Of a DNA stretch of 64,000 nucleotides, positions 1 through 10,523 are shown in pieces; position 1 is the stretch's first letter; each line of letters opens with the position of its first letter. Source of the DNA: Hordeum vulgare subsp. vulgare (lineage: Eukaryota; Streptophyta; Magnoliopsida; Poales; Poaceae); assembly GCF_904849725.1 (NCBI RefSeq), contig NC_058519.1, positions 537,610,316 through 537,674,315 on the forward strand. Direction: 5' to 3'. The notes beneath the pieces are model-generated. The model was not told the DNA's origin, made no database searches, and worked only from the letters and a program-made list of their open reading frames with translations. The position numbers and the translations under genes are program-made.

Positions 1-783
1 AGAAGTGCTTGGTTTTGGGTTCTTACCGTGTGGTGACCTTTCCCAGTGACAGAAGGGGCAGCAAGGCACGCATCATGTTGTTGCCATCAAGGGTAACAAG
101 ATGGGCTTTTATCGTAGATATGAGATTGTCCATCTACATCATGTCATCTTGCTTAAGGCGTTACTCTGTTCTTTTGGACTTAATACACTAGATGCATGCT
201 GGATAGCGGTCGACATGTGGAGTAATAGTAGTAGATGCAGAAAGTATCGGTCTACTTGTTTTGGACGTGATGCCTATAGATATAATCATTGCCTTAGATA
301 ACGTCACGACTTTGTGCGGTTCTATCAATTGCTCGACAGTAATTCGTTCACCCACCGTATACTTGCTTTCATGAGAGAAGCCACTAGTGAACACTACGCC
401 CCCCGGGTCTATTCGCAACTATCGTTTCCACTTTCACTTTTACTTTGCTCTGTTTACTCTTTGCTTTCAGTTCTCACTTTGCAAACAATCTATAAGGGAT
501 TTACAACCCCTTCATAGCATTTGGTGCAAGCTCTTTGTGTTTGTGTAGGTACTTGTGACTTGACGAGATCTTCCATTGGTTCGATACCTTGGTTATCAAA
601 ACTGAGGGAAATACTTACCGCCGCTGTGATACATCACCCTTTCCTCTTCAAGGGAACACCAACGCAAGGCTCCAAGGCCGTGGGGAAATCCTTTTCATAT
701 TTGCCAAGGAAGTCCTTAAAGGCGTAGCCATAGCAGCAGGATTCCTCGCGCCGTACCAGGGAAGGTCTGTTGTCGCAGTAGCA
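1..783 (+). repeat. Element A 5' LTR, 3' portion
   Basis: It aligns without net length change to 30903-31685. The two copies stay alike up to GTAGCA and diverge immediately afterwards, so the LTR ends in CA at 783. Two short ORFs in it are shadows. The final 45 bases contain a degenerate PBS-like sequence. Confidence 0.85.
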
Positions 784-1094
784 GAAGGATTTCTGGCGCC
801 GTTGTCGGGGAGGATCAAGTCAAGAATAGTCTCTCTTCAACGTGATGATTTCTGGCGCAAGGAGGAGAGATCAAGTTATCTATCCAAGTAGGTGTCACAA
901 ACTCATCTCTTGCATTTACCTTTTTTGCCAGTTGCCTCTCGTTTTCCTCTCCCCCACTTCACATTTGCCGTTTTCATTTGCCTTTCTCCTTTGCCTTTTT
1001 CTTTTGCCTTTTTGTCATTTTCCTTTGCCGTTTTCTTTTGCGCTTTGCCGGTTTTCTTGCTTGCTTGTGTGCTTCTTTGTTTGTTGAAGTCATC
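784..1094 (+). other. Element A leader with PBS and pyrimidine-rich tract
   Basis: Untranslated leader between the LTR and the gag ATG at 1095. It holds the PBS (794-811), a partial second copy of the PBS segment (about 847-875) and a degenerate tandem tract of TTTGCC/TTTTC units at about 955-1065. ORFs through the tract are low-complexity and not genes. Confidence 0.75.
794..811 (+). promoter_or_regulatory. Primer-binding site of element A (tRNA-Asp type)
   Basis: TGGCGCCGTTGTCGGGGA lies ten bases after the LTR end. Athila-lineage elements prime minus-strand cDNA from tRNA-Asp with a closely similar sequence. The assignment comes from memory of the lineage, not from a tRNA alignment. Confidence 0.75.
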
Positions 1095-3162
1095 ATGGCT
1101 GAAAACACCAAACTTTGTGACTTCTCGAGTACCAATAATAATGATTTTATTAGTACTCCGATTGCTCCCGCCACTAGTGCGGAATCGTATGAAATCAACG
1201 CAGCTTTACTGAATCTTGTTATGAAAGAGCAATTCTCTCGCCTTGCTAGTGAAGATGTCGCATCCCATCTCAATACCTTCATTGAGCTTTGCGATATGCA
1301 AAATAAAAGAGATGTGGATAATGACGCGATTAAGTTAAAGCTTTTTCCTTTCTCGTCGCGAGATCGCGCAAAAACTTGGTTTTCTTCTTCGCCTAAAAAT
1401 AGTATCGATTCTTGGGATATGTGCAAAGATGCTTACATATCCAAGTATTTTCCACCGGCTAAGATTATCTCCTTACGTAACGATATCATGAATTTCAAGC
1501 AACTTGATCATGAACACGTTGCACAATCTTGGGAGAGGATGAAGTTAATGATTAGAAATTGTCCCGCTCATGGCCTGAGTTTGTGGATGATTATATAAAT
1601 CTTTTACGCTGGTTTGAATTTCGCTTCTCGCAATATCTTGGACTCTGCCTCAAGTGGAACGTTCATGGAAATCACGTTAGGAGACGCTACAAAACTCCTA
1701 GAAAATATCATGACCAACTACTCTCAGTGGCACACTGAAAGGTCACCTGCTAGCAAAAAGGTACACGCTATAGAAGAAATTAACTTGCTTAGTGCTAACA
1801 TGGACGAGTTGATGAATTTGGTTGCTAGTAGAAATGCTCCTTTAGATCCTAATGACATGCCACTATCTTCCTTGATTGAGAGTAGCAACGCTAGTTTGGA
1901 TGTTAATTTTGTTGGTAGGAACAATTTTGGCAACAACAATGCTTTTAGAGGAAACTACGTTCCTAGGCCTTTTCCTAGTAACTCCTCTAACAATTATGTC
2001 AATTTATACAACAACACTTATGGAAATCACAACAAATTACCCTCTGATTTAGAGAGTAATATCAAAGAGTTTATCAACTCTCAAAAGATTTTCAATGCGT
2101 CCATAGAGGAAAAACTACTCAAAATTGACGATTTGGCTGAGAGCGTTGATAGGATGTCTTGTGATATTGAAGCTTTGAAAGTTAGATGTGCTCCTCCCAA
2201 GGTCAACTTGGATGAAACTTTGAAAGCTATGCGTGTCTCCATGAATGAGAGCAAAGAAAGAACCGCCCAAATTCGCGTCGGCATGAATGGTTTAAAAGGG
2301 TGCGTTCTTGTGATGCAAATCACGAAGATCTTAAAGTGCTTGGTGTGACTCCTCTTGAATCTTTGTTTTCGCGTGTCAAACCTATTGATGAAGGGGCTGG
2401 ATATGAATCCACTTTGGTTGAAAAACGCCCCAATGATTCGGAGTCCACCTATCTTGATGATAAAGGTGTGGAGAGTGGAGTAGAAGAAATCAATATTTTG
2501 GGTAGTAATGTAACTCCCACTTTGGATTTCAAGGAATTCAATTATGATAGCTGCTACTTGTTTGAATGCATTTCCTTGATGCAATCCATTGCAAACTCTC
2601 CACATGCTTATAGCCAAAGCAAAGCCTTTACCGCGCATATCGTAGATGCTATGATGAAATCTCTTGAAGAGAAGCTCGAACTAGAAGTCTCTATACCTAG
2701 AAAACTTTATGATGAGTGGGAACCTACTATCAAAATCAAGATCAAAAACTATGAATGTAATGCTTTTTGGGTGCTAGTGTTTCCGCGATTCCAAAGTCTT
2801 TATGTGATATTCTTGGTTTTCATGAGATTGAAGAGTGTTCTCTTAATTTGCATCTTGCGGATTCTACTGTCAAGAAACCCATGGGAAGGATTGATGATGT
2901 TCTTATTGTTGCAAATAAGAACTATGTACCCGTGGATTTCATTGTACTTGACATAGATTGCAATCCTTCATGTCCCATTATTCTTGGTAGACCTTTCCTA
3001 AGGACTATTGGTGCTATCATCGATATGAAGGAAGGGAATATTAGATTTCAGTTTCCTCTAAAGAAGGGCATGGAGCACTTTCCTAGAAAGAAAATAAGAT
3101 TGCCTTATGAATCTATGATGAGGGCTACTTATGGTTTGAGCACCAAAGATGACTATACGTGA
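1095..3162 (+). pseudogene. gag: Element A gag with retropepsin-like tail, broken
   Basis: Start ATG at 1095 (MAENTKLCDF). The N-terminal two thirds are a retrotransposon gag/capsid domain, including the KLFPFSSRDRAKTWF stretch typical of Athila-type gag, which packages element RNA into particles. The C-terminal part (about 2767-3162) is a retropepsin-like fold with GASVSAIP, ILGRPFLRTIGA and a basic end. Breaks: an in-frame TAA at 1596-1598, a single-base frameshift near 2297 in an AAAAGGG run, and a second frameshift near 2770. The second one falls where the catalytic Asp is expected before Gly-Ala-Ser, and that Asp is absent. There is no CCHC zinc knuckle and no polymerase domain. A non-functional fossil. 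Confidence 0.85.
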
Positions 3163-3678
3163 TTCCATCACCTTTTGCCTAGCTAAGGGCGTTAAACAAT
3201 AGCGCTTGTTGGGAGGCAACCCAACGAATCTATCTTTTTTCTTTCTGTTTTATGTTTTCCACACTTTCATAATTCTGTTATGATTGTGTTTTTTGTGTTT
3301 ATTTTTGTGTTTGTGCCAAGCAAAACCGTTATGATTCATCTTGGGGACGATCATTTGGTCATGCTGGAAAAGACAGAAACTTTCTGCTCACGAAAAGAAT
3401 TTTCATTTTATCTGTAAGAGATTTTGAGTTGATTCTTTTTGCTTCCGATTTCTACGCAAATTCTTCAAAGTGTCGTAAGTTTTCAAAAAATTTGAAGTAA
3501 TAGAAGTATACGAAGTATACAGATTGCTACAAATTGGTCTGGTGTTAACATATTCTGTTTTTGTTGTGTTGGTTGCTTATTTTGATGAAACTATGGATAG
3601 TATCGGGGGGTATTAGCCATGGAAAATTGAGAATACAGTAACCCAACATAAACATAAGTAGAGTTTAAGTTTGCTACA
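3163..3678 (+). other. Element A non-coding region after gag, up to the element B insertion
   Basis: No ORF of note. Just after the gag stop is a small hairpin (GTTGGG at 3208-3213 pairing with CCCAAC at 3220-3225) in a stretch that I recall as well conserved in related Triticeae elements. The region continues at 18978 once element B is removed. Confidence 0.7.
3674..3678 (+). repeat. Target-site duplication of element B, left copy (CTACA)
   Basis: CTACA directly precedes TGTGACGCC at 3679 and is repeated at 18973-18977 directly after the LTR end GTCACA. This proves that 3679-18972 behaved as one inserted unit. Confidence 0.93.
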
Positions 3679-3817
3679 TGTGACGCCCTCGATTTAATCG
3701 TACGTTAATCATACACGCAAATGCGTACGACCAAACCCAAGGACTCACGGGAAGACATCACAACACAACTCTAGACCCAAATGAAAATAACATCAGCTTC
3801 ATATTACAAGCCAGGGG
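3679..3817 (-). repeat. Element B third LTR, last 139 bases only
   Basis: Matches 5610-5748 and 15208-15346 almost exactly, then switches into gag sequence at GGGG (3814-3817). The same four bases occur at both parental sites (5745-5748 in the LTR, 13391-13394 in gag), which suggests microhomology-mediated deletion. Confidence 0.88.
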
Positions 3818-4219
3818 AATGTATCGAGCACGGAAAGCAGCCTTGAACTCTGCCCAAGTGATGATAGTTCCATCGAGCTGAGAGCGCCTGTGACTGTCCC
3901 ACCATTGAGCAGCGGGACCCTTCAGAAAGTAGGCGGCAAAGTTGACATAGCTCGCCAGGGGCACATTGGCAGACTCCAGCTCATAAGAAATGTCACGGAG
4001 CCAGTCATCAGCATCTAGAGGCTGAGTTGAGCTGCGGTAGAGTGCAGGGTTGAGGCGGCAGAAGTCTTGCAGTGTCACGCCTTGCGGTTGGTTCATGTTC
4101 GGCCTTTGCATAAACTGGCGGTTCAGCTCAAACTGTTGGATCATCCCCGCCATATACTCAGGAGGCGGGGGTGGTGCATCGTTGGCAGGGTCACGCGGGC
4201 GGCCAGCTGGTCTAACCAT
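3818..4219 (-). pseudogene. gag: Element B second gag copy, truncated
   Basis: Starts with MVRPAGRPRDPAND at 4219 and carries about 134 codons of gag, up to the ARYIP stretch, before being cut by the LTR fragment. It lacks 21 bases (seven codons, around GLMDQFQ) that are present in the other gag at 13401-13817. It keeps the CGA arginine codon (3823-3825) that is a TGA stop in the other copy, showing that the stop is a later mutation or a difference between the two source copies. Confidence 0.88.
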
Positions 4220-4500
4220 CCTGTTAAATATTTAGCAGGGGTAGTTTATCTTAAAGAAATTGAAAGGCATCGCACGCATTCATGAAGTAATCAAGCATAA
4301 TGAAAGGGAAATGCGATAGATACTCCATAGTAGTTGAGTTCGACATACAGACCCATGCATAAGTTCGATTACAGACTAACGATTACAAATTCGAAATTTG
4401 GCGATAGCCCGGACGCATTTGACGATACCCTGGACTCACTAGGCGGCGCGCAGGCACGCGGTGGAAGAGTACCACAACGAGATGTAGCGATAAGGCTACA

Positions 4501-5289
4501 TCAACGTCGGAGAGGACGATCGAATCCTGGTAGTTGGCGGTGATAGAAGGTAGGGATAGGACCCTGTGTCCCGTTGTGACTCTGGTGAGGGTACCGCATC
4601 CAGTCGAGCAGCTGAGGTCCAAGTGCAGGGGTTCTACCCCCAACATCAGTCCACTCGAGAGCTGATGGTAGCTCTGTCCTGCTCGGCTCGCGGATGCGCA
4701 TAGGTGGAACCCTCGGACAGTGTGATGGTTGTAGCTCTGTCACCGCGTCGTAAAGACGAGCGCGCGTAGCATACAGCTCCACAGTCAGAGCTCGGAAAGC
4801 ACGATCCATTGCCTCAGTGTACTGCACCAGAATCCGCGCGTCGTAGCGAAGCGTCACGTAGGGGGCGCAAACAGCGACGTAGGAACGGTCGCTGCGCTCC
4901 CGAACGTCAGAAGCGTAGGCAGTGAGATCAGATCCAGTCTCATCCCCAGCAGGAGCATGTGGGATGTATCTGAAAGGGCTCTCCTCCAGGTGAGGGTACG
5001 CTCCACGGAGACGGGTGATGGCGATGTAGGCCGCATCATGGACGGCCATCTCGACCGACACTCCAATACCAGAGAACACGTGGCACTCGAGGGTCTCGCC
5101 GCCCCTCTGGTCGAAGATGCGAACCTCAGCCTGGTACTGGTACTGGTTATACTCGCGGAAATCCTCGAACACAGTGTACTCGGGGTACCAGCGATATCCC
5201 AGCCTGGTCAGGAGGTCGACCAAAATGGCCGGGAACCCAGTCGTCTCAGTGGCCTGTGTCAGGTGCACGTGCTGTCTTGCGGGACGCAT
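4501..5289 (-). CDS. Element B leader ORF, copy 2 (262 aa, uncharacterised, dsRNA-binding-like motif)
   Basis: An intact 262-residue ORF between the PBS and gag of the truncated second unit, on the sense strand of the element. It starts MRPARQHVHL. Residues about 36-95 read like a double-stranded-RNA-binding fold: a strand around QAEVRIF (53-59), then G-x-G-x-S-x(3)-A-x(3)-A-A ending in a helix ITRLR (91-95). Residues about 145-190 look helical. It differs from copy 1 (14099-14887) by five residues, and by 12 bases in my count. The function is unknown; a role in binding element RNA or escaping silencing is speculation. It is not one of the standard gag-pol domains. Confidence 0.7.
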   Translation of the reverse strand: MRPARQHVHLTQATETTGFPAILVDLLTRLGYRWYPEYTVFEDFREYNQYQYQAEVRIFDQRGGETLECHVFSGIGVSVEMAVHDAAYIAITRLRGAYPHLEESPFRYIPHAPAGDETGSDLTAYASDVRERSDRSYVAVCAPYVTLRYDARILVQYTEAMDRAFRALTVELYATRARLYDAVTELQPSHCPRVPPMRIREPSRTELPSALEWTDVGGRTPALGPQLLDWMRYPHQSHNGTQGPIPTFYHRQLPGFDRPLRR

Positions 5290-5609
5290 CTGAAAATAAG
5301 ATTGACGGATGTCAATGACAGTGTGTGTAATACATATTCAGGAGAAAAAGAGTAGATAGTCCAGCGCTCCGGATCGATGTGATTCGAGAACCTAATGTTA
5401 GAGTTAGTAAAATCTTTGACCCGAAAGAGAAGAGAAAGTAGAGCCTAGAGTATAGAAAAGGAGTAAAAGATACTAATACCACCCAATTGAGATGTGGGCC
5501 CGTAAGCCACAACATCAGTGTTAGTAAAGTTTTTCAAACACTAGACTCAACTTCGGCCAAGGAGTTGGAAAGGGGGGCTACCTACAGGCAGTTGGCTCTA
5601 ATACCAACT
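5290..5609 (-). other. Element B second leader with primer-binding site
   Basis: Untranslated sequence between the PBS and the leader ORF. The PBS complement GCTCTAATACCA is at 5595-5606, so the sense strand reads TGGTATTAGAGC, one base from the initiator-Met tRNA complement. The stretch recurs at 14888-15207, and in diverged form at about 63400-63627 in element D. Confidence 0.85.
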
Positions 5610-8600
5610 TGTGACGCCCTCGATTTAATCGTACGCTAATCATACACGCAAATGCATACGACCAAACCCAAGGACTCACGGGAAGATATCACAACACAAC
5701 TCTAGACCCAAATGGAAATAACATCAGCTTCATATTACAAGCCAGGGGCCTCGAGGGCTAGAATACGAAAGCTCGATAAACACACGAGTCAGCGGAAGCA
5801 ACAGATATCTGAGTACAGACATAAAACGTGGGGTGCCTTAGAGAAGGCTAGCACAAAAGATACAAAGATCGAACGAGGCGAGGCCTCCTGCCTGGGAACC
5901 TCCTAACTACTCGTGATCATCAGCGGCCTCCACGTAGTAGTAGGCACCGTCGGGGTAGCAGCCGTCGGTGGCGGGGACCTCCATCTCCTGGGCTCCATCA
6001 TCTGGTCGCAGCAAACGGATCAAGGGGACAAAGGGGGGGAGCAAAGCAGCGGTGAGTACTCATCCAAAGTACTCGCAAGGCTTACATCAGAACTATTCTA
6101 ATTATGCATCAGTATCAAAGAAGGGGGGTTATATGTGGACCGACTGCAGCAATGCGAGAATAGAGAGAGGAGGCCTAGTCCTATCGAAGACTAGCATCCT
6201 CAGGGTCTTGCAGCAATAGACGAGAGTAGAACAGGGGTAAAACATAAATAGTCATATTGTTGCAGCAATATTAAAGTGAGGTCACGCCTAAAGATCCTCC
6301 CTCGACTCCGTGCGAGGAAGCAATCCGGAGGCAAACTAATTCCAGTTAAGTAACAATTGTAGTTGTAAAAGATCGGGGCACAACTCCAAGTCGTCCTGTA
6401 ACCGTGGACACGGCTATCCGAATAGTTAATTTTCATCCCTGCAGGGGTGCACCACATGTCCCGTCACGCTCGATAACACTCTGGCCGGACATACTTTTCT
6501 GGGTCCTGCCCGACCTCGGAATATCGACACGTCGCAGCCCCACCTAAGACTAATCAGAGAGGCCAGCCCGCCGGTCTAAATCCTAAGCACAAAGGGTTCG
6601 TGGGCCCAGTTCCCCTTCACGCTCATGCACGTGGCGTGGGCGGCCGACGTCAGTCCTAGCATCCCTTAATCACAAGCGCGATGCATCTCGGGACCACTCG
6701 GGCGCGCGCCGCTACATTGCTGGCATCTGAAAAGCTTCGGCTGATACCGCGACGCCGAGTACCCATAATTCTTCCCGCGTAGCCGGTTAGTGCAAAAAAG
6801 GTCTCCGACCAACTCAGTCAAATACCCAAATCCATTAGCATTTTAATTAGGCCAACAACACAGTCTCACGGGAATCCACCCGTCTTACAACTAAACACCA
6901 ATGATCCCAGTAACATGGTCAAGTAACTGTACTACGGGGTCAGAGGGGATGACTGCTCCACCTATACTAAGCATATTTAAAGTACAGGACTGAAAGTAGC
7001 AGTTCATCAAAAATAGGCTATGCATCAGATATAGGAGCTAACTACAACAGTAGCAAAATACTAATGCAAGCAGTAGGAAGAAAGACATAGGCGATATAGG
7101 AATGATCAAGGGGAGTTTGCTTGCCTTGCTGCTCTGCGGCAAAGGACTGATCGGCAGGGTCGTAGATGTACCCGGCAGCAGCGTCAGTCTCGGGGTCTAC
7201 CGGTAAGAAGAGAGGGAAGAAACAATAAATAATAGCACCGATGCAACACAAAGCATGACATGGCAAGATGCAGGCTAGACATGAGCTAACGCAGCAACAT
7301 CCGTCATAGACGGGTCGGAAGAATATCTGACGATATTTTCCGGGTCTCGGGCTACTACCGGTTATACTAGAAACGATGGGAAAGTTCCAAGTTTGCTGTG
7401 CTAGGGACGCGTGACAGACGAATGGACCGTGTATCCGGGTTCGTCTCGTTTTGCTGATCAACTTTCATGTTGAAAATATTTTGATCTGACTTACGGATTA
7501 TTTTATATTAATTTTCAAAGTTTTATTAATTATTTAGGAATCAAAAACGGATTTAAATGATTTAATAAAATCCTATTATGACATCATCGCGATGTCATGC
7601 TGACATCAACATTTGACTGGTCAACTGACCTGCGGGTCCCGAACATCATAGGCACAAGTTTTATTTAAGATTAAATATTATTTAATCAGATTAATTTAGT
7701 GGGGGGGACCCGCGTGTCATACTCTAATTATGTTAATTATTTATTCTAATTAACAGATTAACTTATATATTTATTTAACTAATTCATTAACTCATTAATT
7801 AATTATTATATCTATTTTTTTATTTAATAAAACATTATTTTTATTTATTATTTTTAATTATCGCGTGGGGCCTCCCTGTCATAGACAGCGGTGCATTGGC
7901 CCCACCGGTAAGTGGCCTAAGGCCATTTACTCATTTTATTAATCACAAATACATAACCATACAAATGTCGTATTCCTCTAAATATCCATATACGCAAATA
8001 CATACATCGCATCTCATACATACATACATAATACAACATTTGTTATTTATTTATTTTTTCTCTCAAAACTCTCATCTCCCTCTCTGCTAACAGAGAGACA
8101 CAGAACTCTCTCTGCTCCAACTCAACATAGAAGAACATAAACTTCAATCCCTCCTACCGGAGTCTACCGTCGACGGATCGGGGCCTCGTTTGCCGGAACG
8201 GAACTGGGGCGGTGAGGAGAACGCGACGGTGGGAGGAGCCCGAGGAGGGGCTCACCAACGTTGACGAGACGGCCCGATGAAGCCGGAGTACGCACGAAGG
8301 TGAAGGTGACGACGGTGACGCGGTTCCGGTGAAGACGGGCGTAGGGGAGGCCCGGTGGGGGAGGGGCTCGCCGGCGTGGTGAAGGGGCCGAGGGGGGCCG
8401 GTCTCCCTGCCCGGTCCCTCCTGGACTGAGCGGGAGGAAGGAGGCGCGACGGGGAGGGGGGGCCCCTCGGTGAGGAGAGGCAGGGGGGCCGCCGGCGGGA
8501 TGGAGGGCCGAGGTGGGGGGACTCGCCGGCGGAAGGAGGAGGCCGTGGGGGAGCGGCTGGTGGGGGAGCGGCTCGCCGGCGGGGGGGGGGGGGGGGCGCC

Positions 8601-9297
8601 GGCCAGGCAGTAGAGCTCGCCGGCCAGGGAGGGAGGGATCTGAGGGGGCAGACGGGCGACGGGAGGAGAGGGCTCGTGGGGAGGGGGCGAGATGGGGTGG
8701 GAGAGGGAGTTACTGGAGAGAGAGGGATCGTAGGGAGGGTCACGAGAGAGAGAGGGATGGGGGCGCTGTCGTGGGGGAGGGTGGGCCCCCCCACGAGGGC
8801 GAGGCTGGCGGCGGCGTGGGAGGCGAGTGGGAGGGAGGCGAGCGAGGCACGGGGGTTCGCTAGGGTTTGAGCGGGAGGGGGCGCGGGTGGGCTGGCCAGC
8901 TGGGCCTTTTGTCCCAGCTCGGCCAGGGGGGTGGGGGTTGTTTTTTTCCTTTTTTTTGTTGTTGTTTTATTTTGTTTTGTTTTATTTTGCCTTTTTTATT
9001 ATTTCTTGCTTTCATTATTTATTTTACTATTTGATTTTTCTTTTTAAATACTTTATTTTATTATACTTTCTTTTACAATTTATTATACATACTTTTAATT
9101 CTTTCTTTCATATACATATTCTTTTAATATTTGTAATGAACTTACAAAGTACTTTTCTTTTGTTTTCAAATTTTGGATCCGGACAGACTTGAATCAACGC
9201 GGGTCTGAGATGGGAATTCGATGACGTGGCATCATTAGCGGTTGATCACAGTAGCTTAATTACAATAATTACTGTTGCAAAAGTCGAGGATGTCACA
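5610..9297 (-). repeat. Element B 3' LTR (LTR1, 3688 bp)
   Basis: Begins TGTGACGCCC and ends GATGTCACA on the plus strand. It is nearly identical to 15208-18972 except for two private deletions. This copy lacks about 337 bases present at about 16287-16623, at the junction near 6927 (a shared AACTG flanks the break). It keeps the segment at about 5796-6039 that the other copy has lost. It contains an AT-rich block (about 7640-7860), a very GC-rich block (about 8160-8940) with a run of 16 G at 8581-8596, and a telo-box-like TAGGGTTT at 8861-8868. ORFs in the GC-rich block are shadows. Confidence 0.92.
8160..8940 (-). promoter_or_regulatory. GC-rich block of the element B LTR, candidate transcription start region
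   Basis: On the sense (minus) strand a T/A-rich U3-like stretch gives way to a C-rich block opening with CAAACCCTAGCG (telo-box AAACCCTA) and then CT-rich sequence, like many plant 5' untranslated regions. The matching place in element D also has TAGGGTTT (58466-58473) followed by GAGAGA. I infer transcription initiates near here; no clear TATA box was found. Confidence 0.35.
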
Positions 9298-9310
9298 ATT
9301 CTCCCCTACT
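9298..9310 (-). promoter_or_regulatory. Polypurine tract of element B
   Basis: On the sense strand GTAGGGGAGAAT lies immediately before the 3' LTR start TGTGACATCC. This is the usual place and composition for priming plus-strand DNA synthesis. Confidence 0.75.
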
Positions 9311-9333
9311 AACAAGAATTCTCGTCCCGAGAA

Positions 9334-10094
9334 TTAAGAGGTAGAGGGAAAGAGCCCGGGGTATTGATCACGAAGATGATCCTCGCGTTCCCAAGTGGCT
9401 TCATCTTCAGAGTGATTTGACCACTGTACCTTAAGGAACTTGGTGACCTTGCGACGAGTCTTACGTTCAGCTTGGTCGAGAATGCGGACCGGATGCTCTT
9501 TATAAGAGAGGTCTTGTTGTAGTTCGAGCATATCGTGATCCACTGCTCGAATAGGGTCCTTGAAGCAGCGACGGAGCTGAGAAACATGGAAGACATCGTG
9601 AACCTGAGAAAGGTTCGCCGGCAGTTCCAATTGATAAGCCACTCTTCCACGCCTTTAGAGAACAGTGAAAGGACCATTATAACGAGGAGCTAACTTGCCC
9701 TTGATTCCGAAACGATGTGCACCTCTCATTGGTGTGACACGAAGATAAGCCTTTTCGCCAGGTTGATAGACAATATCTTGATGATGACGGTCATACTGAC
9801 TCTTTTGACGAGACTGAGCAGCCTTCAGATTCTCATGAATAATGCGGACTTGATCTTCGGCATGTTGAATAATATCCGGACCGAAGAGTGATCGTTCCCC
9901 AGTTTCTGACCAATTCAGAGGAGTTCAACACCTTCGCCCATACAATACTTTGAAAGGGGACATCTTCAGACTAGCTTGATAGCTATTGTTGTAAGAGAAC
10001 TCGGTATACGGAAGAGATTCCTCCCATTTCTTATCGAAAGAAATCAAGCTCGAAGCATGTCCTCGAGAATTTGGTTGACTCGTTCAACTTGTCC
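9334..10094 (-). pseudogene. pol: Element B integrase C-terminus with chromodomain, broken
   Basis: The sense strand encodes the rest of integrase and a C-terminal chromodomain. Visible pieces include NQILEDMLRA, FKVLYGRRC, the PGEKAYL-type region, VHDVFHVSQLRRCF, and the chromodomain (HPVRILDQ, FLKVQWSNHSEDEATWE) ending at 9334. Chromodomains are thought to steer chromovirus integration to particular chromatin. Breaks: a frameshift near 10047, TGA at 9925-9927 (at an expected Arg codon) and TAA at 9655-9657. Confidence 0.82.
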
Positions 10095-10523
10095 CTAGGA
10101 TTGAGGATGAAATGCAGTGCTGAAGGACAGATGAGTCCCCATAGCCTTCTGAAAACTTTCCCAGAATTTTGAAGTGAACAAACTGCCACGGTCCGAACTG
10201 ATTACCAACGGAATACCGTGAAGTGAAACAACTCTTGACATATAAAGATCTGTCAGCTGACTAGCATAAATCGTTTCTTTGACGGCCAGGAAATGTGCAA
10301 CTTTGGACAGTCGATCAATGACGACTAGAATAGCATCATTACCTTTCTGAGATCTGGGAAAACCATTGACAAAGTCCATTTCAACATGGTCCCATTTCCA
10401 CTCGGGAATAGAGATAGGTTGCAGAGTTCCAGCAGGCTTTTGGTGTTCTGCTTTGATACGCCGGCATATATCACATTCTGCCACATAGCGTGCAATGTCT
10501 TGTTTCATATTGGGCCACCAGAA
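10095..10523 (-). pseudogene. pol: Element B integrase zinc-binding and catalytic core, broken
   Basis: In the same frame as the main polyprotein, separated from it by TGA at 10524-10526. It shows the second half of the zinc-binding motif (CDICRRIK), then MDFVNGFP with the first catalytic Asp, an SSDRGS stretch with the second, and AFHPQS ahead of a TAG at 10095-10097. The region of the third acidic residue follows the stop. Integrase joins cDNA to the host chromosome; this copy cannot be made as one chain. Confidence 0.88.

Noticed and set aside
8252..8863. Long overlapping ORFs on both strands in the GC-rich block of the B LTR (also 17844-18539)
   Set aside because: Proline/arginine/glycine-rich frames open on both strands because the GC-rich DNA lacks stops; they lie in an LTR and show no domain.
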